64,000 nucleotides of DNA from Haliotis asinina (Eukaryota > Mollusca > Gastropoda > Lepetellida > Haliotidae): NCBI RefSeq assembly GCF_037392515.1, contig NC_090291.1:25840001-25904000 (forward strand). The letters run 5' to 3'. The notes under the pieces were generated by a model, which was given only the letters and a program-made list of their open reading frames with translations, searched no databases and was not told where the DNA came from. Of the stretch, positions 14,101 through 23,500 are shown piece by piece. Position numbers and translations under genes: made by a program. The stretch's first letter is position 1; each line of letters starts with the position of its first letter.

Positions 14101-14430
14101 GTGTGTGGTGGTGGGTGTGTTTGTGTGAGGATGTTGGTTTTGTGTGTTGGTGTGTGTGCATGTTGTGTACATGATGGTATGTGTGTGTGCGTTGGTGTGT
14201 GTTTTGGTGTGTTTCTGTTTGTGTTGGTATTCGTCTGTGTTAGGGTGTGGGCGTTGCTGTTTGTGTGTTGTGCTATGTGTGTGTCCGTGTGTGTTAGTTT
14301 GTGTATGTTGTTGTAAGTGTGTTGTTGCAAATGTGGTGGTGGTGGTGTGTGTGTGTGTTGAAGTGTTTTTGGTGTCTGCGTGTTGGTGTGTGTTAGTATG
14401 ACTGTGTGTTGATGTGGAGTGTTCTTGTAG
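1..14430. repeat. TG-rich degenerate satellite array, left block
   Basis: The plus strand is almost entirely T and G, built from short words such as TGTGTTGGTG, TGTGTGTTGG and TTGTGTG with scattered A and C. It is not a clean dinucleotide repeat. Longer modules recur, for example CAGTGTGTTGTGGTGTCTGC followed by GTGTTGGTGTGTGTTAGAG near 433, 2032, 2265, 4674 and 4932, with variants near 7994, 11597 and 13679. The array therefore grew partly by copying longer segments. The open frames inside are Cys/Val/Leu-rich (or Thr/His-rich on the other strand), shift frame freely and have no domain, so I do not call them genes. The array stops exactly at the insertion of LINE copy A and resumes at 20546. 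Confidence 0.93.
14418..14430. repeat. Target-site duplication, 3' side of LINE copy A
   Basis: The 13-mer AGTGTTCTTGTAG directly abuts the (TGAG)n terminus of the element and recurs identically at 20533-20545 on the other side. It lies inside the TG-rich array, so the array is the target. Confidence 0.92.
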
Positions 14431-15055
14431 TGAGTGAGTGAGTTAATATTTAACGTCACATCGGCAATATCTCAGCCATATCGTGACGAGAACGTTAAAT
14501 ACTGAAATGAAATATATGGATACTATAAAAACCTGTCAACGACGGACAGTAAAACAACTAGAATATCACAGCTGGGATTAAAACTAGTGTGGAATGTTAA
14601 AACTAATATCACTATTCGGACAATACAACATAAAATCAGGCTATAGATTGCCAACAACTGAAGGTAGATCACCATACTAGGGGCCATGGGGACTTACAGT
14701 ACCTTTGCTGCCTGCATGGACCCTAGTTGGATTTACATCATCCCCTCAGCTGTCAGCAATTGAGTCACATCTAGCCAAAAATTAAAAATACACATATACT
14801 ACGATTAAGAACAGTGGAAAGTTTAAATTTACTGTGAATGCTTTTGGACTTACGTACCCTCTCAGGAGGACAATAATTTTACAATACTTCAACCCCCTTC
14901 GAGGGTACAGCCACCAACAATTCAAGTTACTAATCCAAACTTCCAGTAATTAAAATACATCTATTTACACAACATAACATTCAAAATTCCACCAAAAAAT
15001 CAATCTCTTTTAAAAAACCAATAATTAAATATGAATTAACGCTAGTAAAAAGATC
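14431..15055 (-). other. 3' UTR and (TCAC)n tail of LINE copy A
   Basis: The non-coding 3' region of copy A. Its last ~50 nt read (sense strand) GATATTGCCGATGTGACGTT, then an AT-rich stretch and CTCACTCACTCA. The same tail is found at 50939 (copy C1) and, shortened, at 41799 (copy B), so it is a conserved family terminus. It resembles the SINE 3' end at 59470-59522. Confidence 0.85.
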
Positions 15056-18000
15056 CTACATTGTTTTAACTGTAAAATACTTATCCCTTGTGGTGGAGAA
15101 TTCAACACAGTCAAGCAGGATATGCTTGACCGTGGTTCTCTCATCACAAGGGATGCAAAACGGAGGATCCTCACCTTTCAACAGGTATGAATGGGTATAT
15201 CTAGTGTGGCCAATACGACATCGTCTTAAAATAACCTCTTCAAATCTGGACTGACAACCCAAGTGGGTATAACCAATGTAAGGTTTCATCTCATGTAATT
15301 TATTTATACCCAATTGGGTGTCCCACTTCTTCTGCATCAGATCAAGGATATAAGATCTAATGTTAGCTTTATAATCAGTGTATGGAATAAGAAGTGGCGT
15401 CACAGATTTGTTGAGTGCCGCCTTGGCAGCAAGATCGGCCATTGCGTTACCAGAAATGCCCACGTGGCTGGGTAACCAACAGAAGACGATGTCGTATTGG
15501 CCAGTAGCAAGAGTATTATACAGTTCAATAATTTCAATTAAAAGTGGATGTTTACAAGAATTATTTTTAATAGCCTGAAGGCAAGAAAGAGAATCGGAAT
15601 AGATTATATATTGTTTACGTTTAGGGTGTCTTTGAATATATTTAAGAGCTGTTAATATGGCGTTAGCTTCTGCTGTAAAAATAGAACTATTCTCTGGTAA
15701 TCTAGAAGATATTGTTCTGGATCCAATGACAGTGGCACAAGCCACTGCGCCACCGTCCTTGGATCCATCTGTAAATAAGGGTTTGTAATTGCTATATTTA
15801 TGTTTTAATTGATGATATTCTTGTTTATATTGTAAGTCATTAGTTTCTGATTTTTTAAATGTCGTTAATGTTAGGTCAACTTGTGGCCTAACCAATTGCC
15901 AAGGAGGAGAAGAAAGAAGACGGGAAGGTGATATACCTTCCAGCTCAATACCGGCAGAAGAAATAAATGGTTTAATTCTGTGCCCAAGAGGTGGAACAAG
16001 AGAACATTTTTTGTTATACAAATCCTCATAAAGGGGATTGAAGACACAGTTAAAGGCAGGGTTAGATTCATTAGAATATAATTTAGTAATATATTGTAAA
16101 GTCAGTTTTATACGACGTTGAGTAAGAGATGGTTCATCGGCCTCAACGTAGAGACTATCAATAGGTGACGTTCTGAAAGACCCAAGACAAAGTCTTAAGC
16201 CTTGATGGTGGACGGAGTCAAGAAGTTTAAGATTGCTTTTGCAGGCTCCACCATATACGATGGAGCCATAATCAAGTTTCGAACGCACGAGTGATCGATA
16301 TAGATGTAAGAGGGTTGCTTGATCCCCTCCCCACTTTGAGTTGGAAACAACTTTCAACAAGTCAAGACCCTTCAGGCATTTAGTTTTAAGGGACTTAATA
16401 TGAGGCAGAAATGTTAAGTGGGAGTCAAAGATTAGGCCCAAGAACTTGGCCTCTTTTACAACTTTGATGGGAGTGCCATCTAGAGATAGTTCAGGGTCTT
16501 TATGTGGCTTATAGTTTCTGCAAAAATGTATACAATTAGTTTTGGATTTAGAAAATTTAAAGCCGTTTTCAAGACACCATTTATTTATTTTGTTTAAACA
16601 CAACTGCAGTTGCCGTTCAATAGTATGCATGTTTTTCCCACGACAAGAAATATTGAAATCATCCACAAATAACGATCCATCTATTGAATCGTTTAAAACT
16701 TTTGATAAACTATTTATCTTTATGCTAAAAAGTGTGACAGACAGAATACTGCCTTGTGGAACACCCTGATCCTGATTGTAATGATCAGACAGGGTAGAAC
16801 CCACTCGAACTTGAAACTGTCTATCATTTAAAAAGTTGGCTATAAATTGAGGTAAACGACCTCGCAAGCCAAAGTCATGTAAATCTCTTAAAATACCATA
16901 TTTCCAGGTTGTGTCATATGCTTTTTCGAGATCAAAAAAGATAGACACAGCATGTTGTTTATTAATTAGTGCATTTTTAACAAATGATTCTAAACGCACT
17001 AAGTGATCAACAGTACTTCTGTTTTTCCGGAAACCACACTGTATATCAGTTATAAGGCTATTAGTTTCCAAGTACCAAACAAGTCGATTATTTATCAGGC
17101 GTTCCATGGTCTTGCAAACACAGCTTGTTAATGAAATCGGACGATAATTGGATGGATCGGTATGATCACGTCCAGGTTTAGGTATTGGTACTACTATGGC
17201 GTCACGCCATGAAGGAGGAAAGTTACCCGATGTCCAAATACCATCAAAAATATTTAGGAGAGTTTCCTGACAGGATTCTGGTAAATGTTTCAGGAGTTGA
17301 TAATGTATGTTATCAGCTCCTGTAGCAGTATCATGAGCTTGATCAAGTGCAGTATGGAGTTCATGAATAGAAAACGTTTCATTATAATCTTCCCCATTAT
17401 CGGAATTGAAATTAATAGTTTTCTTTTCTTCTTGTTTTTGATATTGCTGGAATTTTGGAACATAATTTGAAGAGGAAGAATGTTTAGCAAGGGTTTCACC
17501 CAGTTTATTAGCAATATCTGATTTATCAGTAAGCAATTGATCTCCATGTTTAAGATGATGGACTGTAGATTTAGTACCTTTACCTTTAATTTTCTGGACC
17601 ATGTTCCACACCTTGGACATGGGTGTCCGAGAATTTATTTTAGATACATAATTTTGCCAAGATTGGCGTTTGTTCTGTTTAAAAGTACGCCGTGCTTTAG
17701 CATTTAAAATTTTAAATTTATTTAAATTATGCACCATAGGATGGCGACGGAAATAATGTTCTGCCTTTTTCCTTGCCTTCCTAGCTTGTTTGCACTCATC
17801 GTTGAACCATGGTTTTCGAATTTCGGGAACTGCAGAGGAATTTGGTATACACTCATCAGCTATGGAGTTCAATTCATCAGAAAAGCATTTAATAGCATCA
17901 GGAACGTCAATAAAACGTTCGGGTTTAAGTTTTTCAGCACACAGTGTTTCATATAAAGCCCAGTTAGCCTTTTTAAAATTTCGTCTTGATGATGGAGGAA

Positions 18001-18670
18001 CATCGGATGGAGTTATAGCTTTTAATATAGTAGGAAAATGGTCACTTCCACAGAGGTCATCGTGGACTGACCATTCAAATTCATTTAGTAGTTCAGAATT
18101 TGTCAATGACAAGTCGAGAGCAGAATAAGTCCCTGTACCAGGATGGAAATATGTACTGGAACCATCATTATAAATACATAAATCATTGTCAGAACAAAAG
18201 TCCTCCAACAATTTCCCTTTAGTGTTTATATTTACACTACCCCAGAGTGGGTTGTGCCCATTTAAATCTCCCATTATAATACAGGGTTTTGGGAGTTGGT
18301 CATAGAGAGCTTGCAGATCAGTTTTGGCAAACGTCGAAGACGGCGAAATATAGAGCGAGCATAGTGTAAACGCTACATGTAAAGTAATTCTCACAGCAGC
18401 AGCCTGCATATTAGTATTTAGTGAAACAGGGCTTTGAATAACGTTTTGTCTGACTAGAACGGATGACCCACCAGTGGCTCTATCACCCGGAGGTGAAAAA
18501 GAATGATATGCATTAAAATGACGAAGGTCAAATGTATCTGTTTGTTTTAAATATGTCTCTTGGAGACATATGGCTGAAGGTGTGAAATCTTGGACTAATA
18601 GCTGTAATTCATGTAAATTAGTCCTCAGTCCTCTGCAGTTCCACTGTACAATATTATTAGAATAAACTAT
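15056..18670 (-). CDS. LINE copy A ORF2: APE endonuclease - reverse transcriptase - RNase H polyprotein
   Basis: The enzyme of target-primed reverse transcription: nicks target DNA, copies the element RNA and carries RNase H. The first in-frame Met is at 18409 and gives 1,117 aa. The frame is open further upstream through at least 18670, and that stretch encodes the endonuclease N-terminus (QWNCRGLR, then CLQETYLK), so the working protein must include it. Counting from Met 18409: endonuclease GDLNGHNPLWG near 47 and SDHFP near 122; RT block PSNYRPISL near 420, FDLEKAYDTTW near 485, QGVPQGSILS near 545, catalytic FVDD near 580. RNase H follows with TDGS near 880, AEANA near 912, SDSLS near 937 and NAMAD near 990, then a C-terminal CxxC...H...C zinc motif near 1093. 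ORF2 lies in the -1 frame relative to ORF1. No stop or frameshift is seen. Confidence 0.93.
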   Translation of the reverse strand: MVYSNNIVQWNCRGLRTNLHELQLLVQDFTPSAICLQETYLKQTDTFDLRHFNAYHSFSPPGDRATGGSSVLVRQNVIQSPVSLNTNMQAAAVRITLHVAFTLCSLYISPSSTFAKTDLQALYDQLPKPCIIMGDLNGHNPLWGSVNINTKGKLLEDFCSDNDLCIYNDGSSTYFHPGTGTYSALDLSLTNSELLNEFEWSVHDDLCGSDHFPTILKAITPSDVPPSSRRNFKKANWALYETLCAEKLKPERFIDVPDAIKCFSDELNSIADECIPNSSAVPEIRKPWFNDECKQARKARKKAEHYFRRHPMVHNLNKFKILNAKARRTFKQNKRQSWQNYVSKINSRTPMSKVWNMVQKIKGKGTKSTVHHLKHGDQLLTDKSDIANKLGETLAKHSSSSNYVPKFQQYQKQEEKKTINFNSDNGEDYNETFSIHELHTALDQAHDTATGADNIHYQLLKHLPESCQETLLNIFDGIWTSGNFPPSWRDAIVVPIPKPGRDHTDPSNYRPISLTSCVCKTMERLINNRLVWYLETNSLITDIQCGFRKNRSTVDHLVRLESFVKNALINKQHAVSIFFDLEKAYDTTWKYGILRDLHDFGLRGRLPQFIANFLNDRQFQVRVGSTLSDHYNQDQGVPQGSILSVTLFSIKINSLSKVLNDSIDGSLFVDDFNISCRGKNMHTIERQLQLCLNKINKWCLENGFKFSKSKTNCIHFCRNYKPHKDPELSLDGTPIKVVKEAKFLGLIFDSHLTFLPHIKSLKTKCLKGLDLLKVVSNSKWGGDQATLLHLYRSLVRSKLDYGSIVYGGACKSNLKLLDSVHHQGLRLCLGSFRTSPIDSLYVEADEPSLTQRRIKLTLQYITKLYSNESNPAFNCVFNPLYEDLYNKKCSLVPPLGHRIKPFISSAGIELEGISPSRLLSSPPWQLVRPQVDLTLTTFKKSETNDLQYKQEYHQLKHKYSNYKPLFTDGSKDGGAVACATVIGSRTISSRLPENSSIFTAEANAILTALKYIQRHPKRKQYIIYSDSLSCLQAIKNNSCKHPLLIEIIELYNTLATGQYDIVFCWLPSHVGISGNAMADLAAKAALNKSVTPLLIPYTDYKANIRSYILDLMQKKWDTQLGINKLHEMKPYIGYTHLGCQSRFEEVILRRCRIGHTRYTHSYLLKGEDPPFCIPCDERTTVKHILLDCVEFSTTRDKYFTVKTM

Positions 18671-19944
18671 CTTTTGGGTGGATTTATTGGGGATCTACCC
18701 CGCACTCTTTTGGAGGGCGACAAGCTATGTGCCCTAGAATGGACGTTTTCAGAAACGTCCATGTCTTCAAGAGACCCATATTTGTTGAACAATTGAATTC
18801 TATTTTGTGACCCTTTAGGAGGTCTGCCACTTTGTTGTTTTGAGGCATCAGACTTAGGCTTAGATTTACTTTTAACAGTTTGCTGATTGTCAGCTGTCGA
18901 TTTAGACTTCGAGAGTGACTGAGATGATGATGGTTTGTGATCAGAAGACGACTTTGAGGTACTAGGAAGTGAATCCTCAGTCTGAGATGATATAGCAGGG
19001 TACAAAAGTTGTGGAGAATCGCAATTCACCCATGTCAAGGTAGTTTGGCAGCCTGTGGATGATTTTGTTCTTTTTGAGCTTGACTCAGATGATGTTTTTG
19101 CTACTGTAGCATAACTTTCTGGAAGATCAGATCTCTTTACCAGTTTTTTTGCCTCGGAAAAGGAGATATTTTGAGTAAACTTTATTCTATTTATCTCCAT
19201 TTGCTCTTTCCAAATTGGACACTGTTTAGAAAATGACGAATGATCGCCTGAGCAGTTGGTGCATTTTTTATAGTCACTGTCACAATCTTCTGTTGTGTGT
19301 GTTTTCTCACCACAGTGCGCACACACAACAGACAATGTGCAAGTATGTACACCGTGTCCATATTTCTGACACTTAAAACACCTAAGCGGGTTGGGGATGT
19401 AAGTGTCAACACTGATATTACAATATCCTGCTCTTACTGATTTTGGAATACTTGGAGAAGAGAAGTGGAAGAGATATGTGTTAGTAGGTTTTGTTTCTGA
19501 GTTTATCCGAGTTGTAAATCTTTTAACAAAAGTCACCCCTTGATCTTTCATTTCTGATACGATGTCAAACTCAGTCATATCTGCAAACAATTGATCTCGG
19601 TCTCTAACAATGCCTTTGCTCGTGTTCAGAGTCTTGTGTGGAGTAACTGAAACCGGGACTCCAACAAAGAGCTCAGTTGACAACAGGTTGGTTGATTGCT
19701 GTTTCCTGCTACATTCTACAAGTAGGGAACCTGAACGCAGTCGTCTGATATTTCGTACCTCACCTGCTATGCCATGTATACCTTTAGATACCGCAAATGG
19801 GTTTAATTTGAAAGGTGATTTGTCAAGAGTCTCGATCACTAGAAATCGTGGCCAGTATTCAATGGACGGAATAGACGGTCGTAGTTCATCATCATCATTG
19901 TCAAGTTGACGCTTGTTTCTTTTAATGGGGGTTGTGTAAGCCAT
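18667..19944 (-). CDS. LINE copy A ORF1: CCHC zinc-knuckle RNA-binding protein
   Basis: A 425-aa nucleic-acid-binding protein that packages element RNA in this class of retrotransposon. The open frame extends to 20043, but I start at the internal Met (MAYTTPIKRNKRQLDN) because copy E begins at the matching position and gives exactly the same length. The middle has an RRM-like segment (GIAGEVRNIRRLRSGSLLVEC). Three zinc knuckles follow: CFKCQKYGHGVHTC, CAHCGEKTHTTEDC and CTNCSGDHSSFSKQC. A Ser/Lys-rich low-complexity tail comes next, and a conserved basic C-terminus (SPSKRVRGRSPINPPKR) shared with copy E. The stop at 18667-18669 overlaps the open frame of ORF2. Confidence 0.9.
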   Translation of the reverse strand: MAYTTPIKRNKRQLDNDDDELRPSIPSIEYWPRFLVIETLDKSPFKLNPFAVSKGIHGIAGEVRNIRRLRSGSLLVECSRKQQSTNLLSTELFVGVPVSVTPHKTLNTSKGIVRDRDQLFADMTEFDIVSEMKDQGVTFVKRFTTRINSETKPTNTYLFHFSSPSIPKSVRAGYCNISVDTYIPNPLRCFKCQKYGHGVHTCTLSVVCAHCGEKTHTTEDCDSDYKKCTNCSGDHSSFSKQCPIWKEQMEINRIKFTQNISFSEAKKLVKRSDLPESYATVAKTSSESSSKRTKSSTGCQTTLTWVNCDSPQLLYPAISSQTEDSLPSTSKSSSDHKPSSSQSLSKSKSTADNQQTVKSKSKPKSDASKQQSGRPPKGSQNRIQLFNKYGSLEDMDVSENVHSRAHSLSPSKRVRGRSPINPPKR

Positions 19945-20532
19945 AGTTACTTTAATATGGTTCATCATCTGAGCTCCCCACCCACCACGGAGTATCACAA
20001 GGACAATGCTAAAAACAAGTGGGCCTCCGACTTGCAGCACCAAGGATACTCAGATGATATACTCCAGCAGAAGAATTATAAATAATTGATCTACCAGATT
20101 GGCCCATGAGCCACCGCCTTCGGGCATAAGACTCTAGGCAAAATTCATATTATCATATTTCACAATCCAAAACGTTAGAGATCAATAGTAGTGCCAAGAA
20201 AATTCGAACAATTCAAAATAATATTTGTGCAATGACACATACACAGTCCATGCACAGGGCTTGGCATGACCAGCCGATTGGTCGAACCGGGCCCATTCGA
20301 CCACCCGTCTAGGCGAAGTCAGGGCCAAAGTGGTATATTGAGCAAGAGGAACACGGTTACAGGTCCCTATTGCCCTCAACCACCAGGATCCCCTCCTCCG
20401 CCGACACAGGGCCGCAACCCACGGCAAACGGGTTGGTGGACCAAATATCCCCCCGGGTCCACAACGGGGGTGTCGGCGAGCTCTTGGCGTTACCCAGCAC
20501 CCACCACGAGGAGGTGGCTCGCCACGGGTGCC
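19945..20532 (-). promoter_or_regulatory. 5' UTR of LINE copy A
   Basis: GC-rich leader beginning GGCACCCGTGGCGAGCC. It contains two blocks conserved in every 5' end of the family in this window (copies A, B, D, E): one around GGTTCGACCAATCGGCTGGT and one around GGTGGCTCATGGGCCAATCT. Family leaders of this kind normally carry an internal promoter. That role is inferred, not shown. Confidence 0.7.
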
Positions 20533-20545
20533 AGTGTTCTTGTAG
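20533..20545. repeat. Target-site duplication, 5' side of LINE copy A
   Basis: AGTGTTCTTGTAG, identical to 14418-14430. TG-rich array sequence continues immediately after it. Confidence 0.92.
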
Positions 20546-23500
20546 GTAATGGGGTGTGTTAATGTCTCTGTAAGTGTGTTGATGTGTGTGTTGGTGTGTG
20601 TGCCTTTGTGTGTGTTAGAGTGTGTGTGTGTTGTGGGGTGTGTGTGTTGGTGTCCGTGTTTTTTGTGTTAGTGTGTGTTTGTGTGTGTTGGTATGTGTTG
20701 TGTGTTGGTATGTTTGTTGGTGTGTGTGTGTGTGTGTGTGTGTTGTATGTGTGTATGTATGTGTGTCTCTGTGTTTATTGGTGTGTTGTTGTGTGTTGGT
20801 ATGTTTGTTGGTGTGTGTGTGTGTGTGTGTGTTATGTTTGTTCTTAAGGTGTGTTTGATTTGAAGTGGCTCTGCTGGAGTGTGTGTGTTGTGTGTTGGTG
20901 TGTTGGTGTTTTTTGTGTGTCTTGGCGTGTGTTAGTGTGGGTATGTTGGTGTATGTGTTAGTGTGTGTCGGTGTGTGCGTGTTAGTGTGTGTTTGTGTTG
21001 GTTTGTGTGTCTTTCGAGTGTTGTGTGTGTTGGTGTGTCTGTAACTGCTTATGTGTTGATGTGTGCCTCTGTGTGTGTGTGTTGGAGTGTGTTAATGTGT
21101 TCCAATGCGTTGGTGTGTATGTTGGCTTGTTGGAATGTGTTGGTGTGCTTTTTGTGTTAGTATGTGTGTTGGTGTGTATGTGTGTTTGTGTGCTTGTCTG
21201 TGTGTTTTGGTGTCTCTGTGTTGGTGTGTGCATTTGTGGATTTGTGTGAATGTTTCGATGCGTCAGTCTGTGTGTGTTGGTGTGTGTGTTGGAGTGTGTT
21301 GATGTGTTTGTTGGTGTATTGGTTTATGTGTGTTAGAGTGTGTTTGTGTATGTGTGTGTTGGTGTGTTTGTGCTTGTATTTTTTTTGTTAATATGTGTGT
21401 GTCTTGCTGTGTTGGTGTGTGGGTGTGGGTGTTGGTGTGTGTTAGTGTTTTGGTGACTGCTGTTGTACCGTGTGTTTGCCTGTGTTGATTTGTTTGTTAG
21501 TGTCCTGGTGTATGTGTTCGTATGTTGGTTTGATAGTGTTCATGTGTTTGTGTTGGTGTATGTATGTGTTGATGTGTGTGCGTATGAGTGTGTTGGTGTG
21601 TGTTTGTTGGTGTGTTGGTGTATTTGTTTGTGTGTGGTTGTGGGTTGGTGTGTGTGTTTTGTGTGTTGTTGTGTGTATGTAAGTGTGTCTGTGTGTGTTG
21701 GTGTGTAGTGTGTGTGTTGGTGTTTTGGTGTGTGTCATGGATGCTTATGTGTGAGTTTCTTGCTTTTTGTGTGTTGGTGTGTGTGCGTGTTGTGTATGTG
21801 ATGGTCTGTGTGTTTGTGCGTTGGTGTGTCTGTAAGTGTGTTTGTTTGTGTATTGTGGTTTGTGTGTGTGTGTGTTGGAGTGTGTGTTTGTTGCTGTGCC
21901 TTGGTGTGTTCCTGTGTTTGCTGGAGTGTGTTGGTGTGTCTATGTTGGTGGATGTATGTGTTGGTGTGTTTGTGTTGATGTGAGTGTTAGATGGTGTGTG
22001 TTGGTTTGTTTTTGGTGTGTGGGTGTTGGTTGTTGTGTGTTGGTGTGAGTGTGTTGATGTGTTTATATTTGTTGTTGTGTCTATTTGTGTTGGTTTGGTG
22101 TGTGTGGTTGTTTGTTGGTGTGTGTGTGTATGTAAGTGTGTGTGTGTTACTCTGTTGTGTGTGTGTTTGTTTGTGTGGTGTTGGATTTGTTTGTGGGAGG
22201 TTGTTGGTTTTGTGTGTTCTTGTATTTGTTTGTCCGTGGTTGTATGTAGGTGCGTGTTGGTGTGTTAGTGTGTTCGCGTTTTTGTTGGTGTTCTTGTGTG
22301 TTAGTGTGTGTTGTGTGGGAGGTTGTGTGCTGTGGTGTGTGTGTGTGTGTTGGTATGTGTTAGAGTGTGTGTGTTGGTGGAATTGTGCTGTTGTAAGTGT
22401 GTTTATGTGTGAGTGTTGCAGTTTGTTGTGGTGTTTGTGTATTGGTGTGGTCGTATTAGTGTGGGTGTTCGTGTGTGTTGGTGTGTCTCTCTCTCTCGGT
22501 GTTGGTGTGTTGGTGTGTGTGTATGCTGATGTGTCTATGTGTTGGTGTGTGGGTGTTGATTGTGTATGTTGGATTGTGTGTGTTGGTGTGTTGGTTTGTG
22601 TTTTGGTGTATGGGTGTTGGTTGTTGTGTGTTGGTATGAGTGTGTTGGAGTGTGTGTGAGTTGCTGTGTGTTTCAGTGTGTTTGTTGGAGTGTGTAGTTG
22701 TTGTGTCTTTGTGTGTTGGTGTGTTTGTTAGAGTCTTGGTGTATGTGTTGGCATAAGTGTTTTGATGTGTGTGTTGTTGTATGTAGTTGTTCGTGTGTGT
22801 TCTTGCGTGTGTGTTGGTGCGTGTGTGTTGCTGTGTGTTTGTTGGCGTGTTATTGTGTGTGTTGGTGTGTTTGTGTGTCCGCATGTGTGTGTTTTGTTGT
22901 GTTGTGTTGTGTGTCTGTTTGTGTGTGTGGTGGTGGGTGTGTTTGTATGAGGGTGTTTGTGTTGGTATGTTTGAGTGTGTAGGTGTGTTGGTGTGTCTGT
23001 AGGTGTGTTGGTCTGGGTGCTGGTGTGTGTTCGTGGGTGTGTTGGTGTATTAGTTTCTGTGTGGTTGTGTGTTGGAGTGTGTGTTGGTGTGCTGTGTGTG
23101 GGTGTGTGTATGTAGGTGTGTCTGTCTGTGTGTGTTGGTGGGTGAGTTTGTGTGAGTGTGTTGGTTTTGTGTGTTCTTGCGTGTGCCTGTTGTGTGTGTG
23201 ATTGTTTGTGTGTGTACGTTGGATGTTTGTGTTGTGTGTGTTGGTGTGTGTGTGTGTTGGTGTGGGTATGTGTGTTTAGGTGTTGTTGTGTTGGTGTGTG
23301 AGTGTAGATTTGTTTGTGTGTGTGTTCTTGTGTGTTTGGGTGTGTTAGTGGGTGTGTTAGTGGGTGTGTTGGTGTGTGTTGTGTGTGTGCTGGGGTGTGT
23401 AATTCGGTGTGTGTTGATGTGTGTTTCTGGCTGTGTGTTTTATGTGTTGGTGTATTGGTGTGTGTTTGTGTGTTCCTGTGTTTATGTTAGCGGACGTGTG

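Larger units (their letters stand above)
14431..20532 (-). mobile_element. Full-length non-LTR retrotransposon, I/Nimb-like, copy A
   Basis: A 6,102-bp element bounded by perfect 13-bp duplications. In sense orientation (minus strand) it has a ~590-bp 5' UTR starting GGCACCCGTGGCGAGCC, then ORF1 (CCHC protein), ORF2 (endonuclease, RT, RNase H, C-terminal zinc motif), a ~620-bp 3' UTR, and a (TCAC)n tail instead of poly(A). The RNase H domain and the CCHC-bearing ORF1 place it in the I superfamily (I/Nimb-type). The exact clade needs a tree. Both ORFs are open, so this copy may be recent. Copies B, C1, C2, D and E in this window belong to the same family. Confidence 0.93.

Noticed and set aside
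190..14401. Dozens of Cys/Val/Leu-rich open frames in the TG array (for example 4131-4559, 11092-11604) and Thr/His-rich ones on the other strand
   Set aside because: They follow directly from GTG/TGT/TTG repeats, overlap in every frame, and have no domain, no consistent start and no codon-position signal.
17285..18128. Plus-strand open frames inside LINE copy A, and equivalents in other copies
   Set aside because: They are antisense shadows of ORF2 with no recognisable motif.
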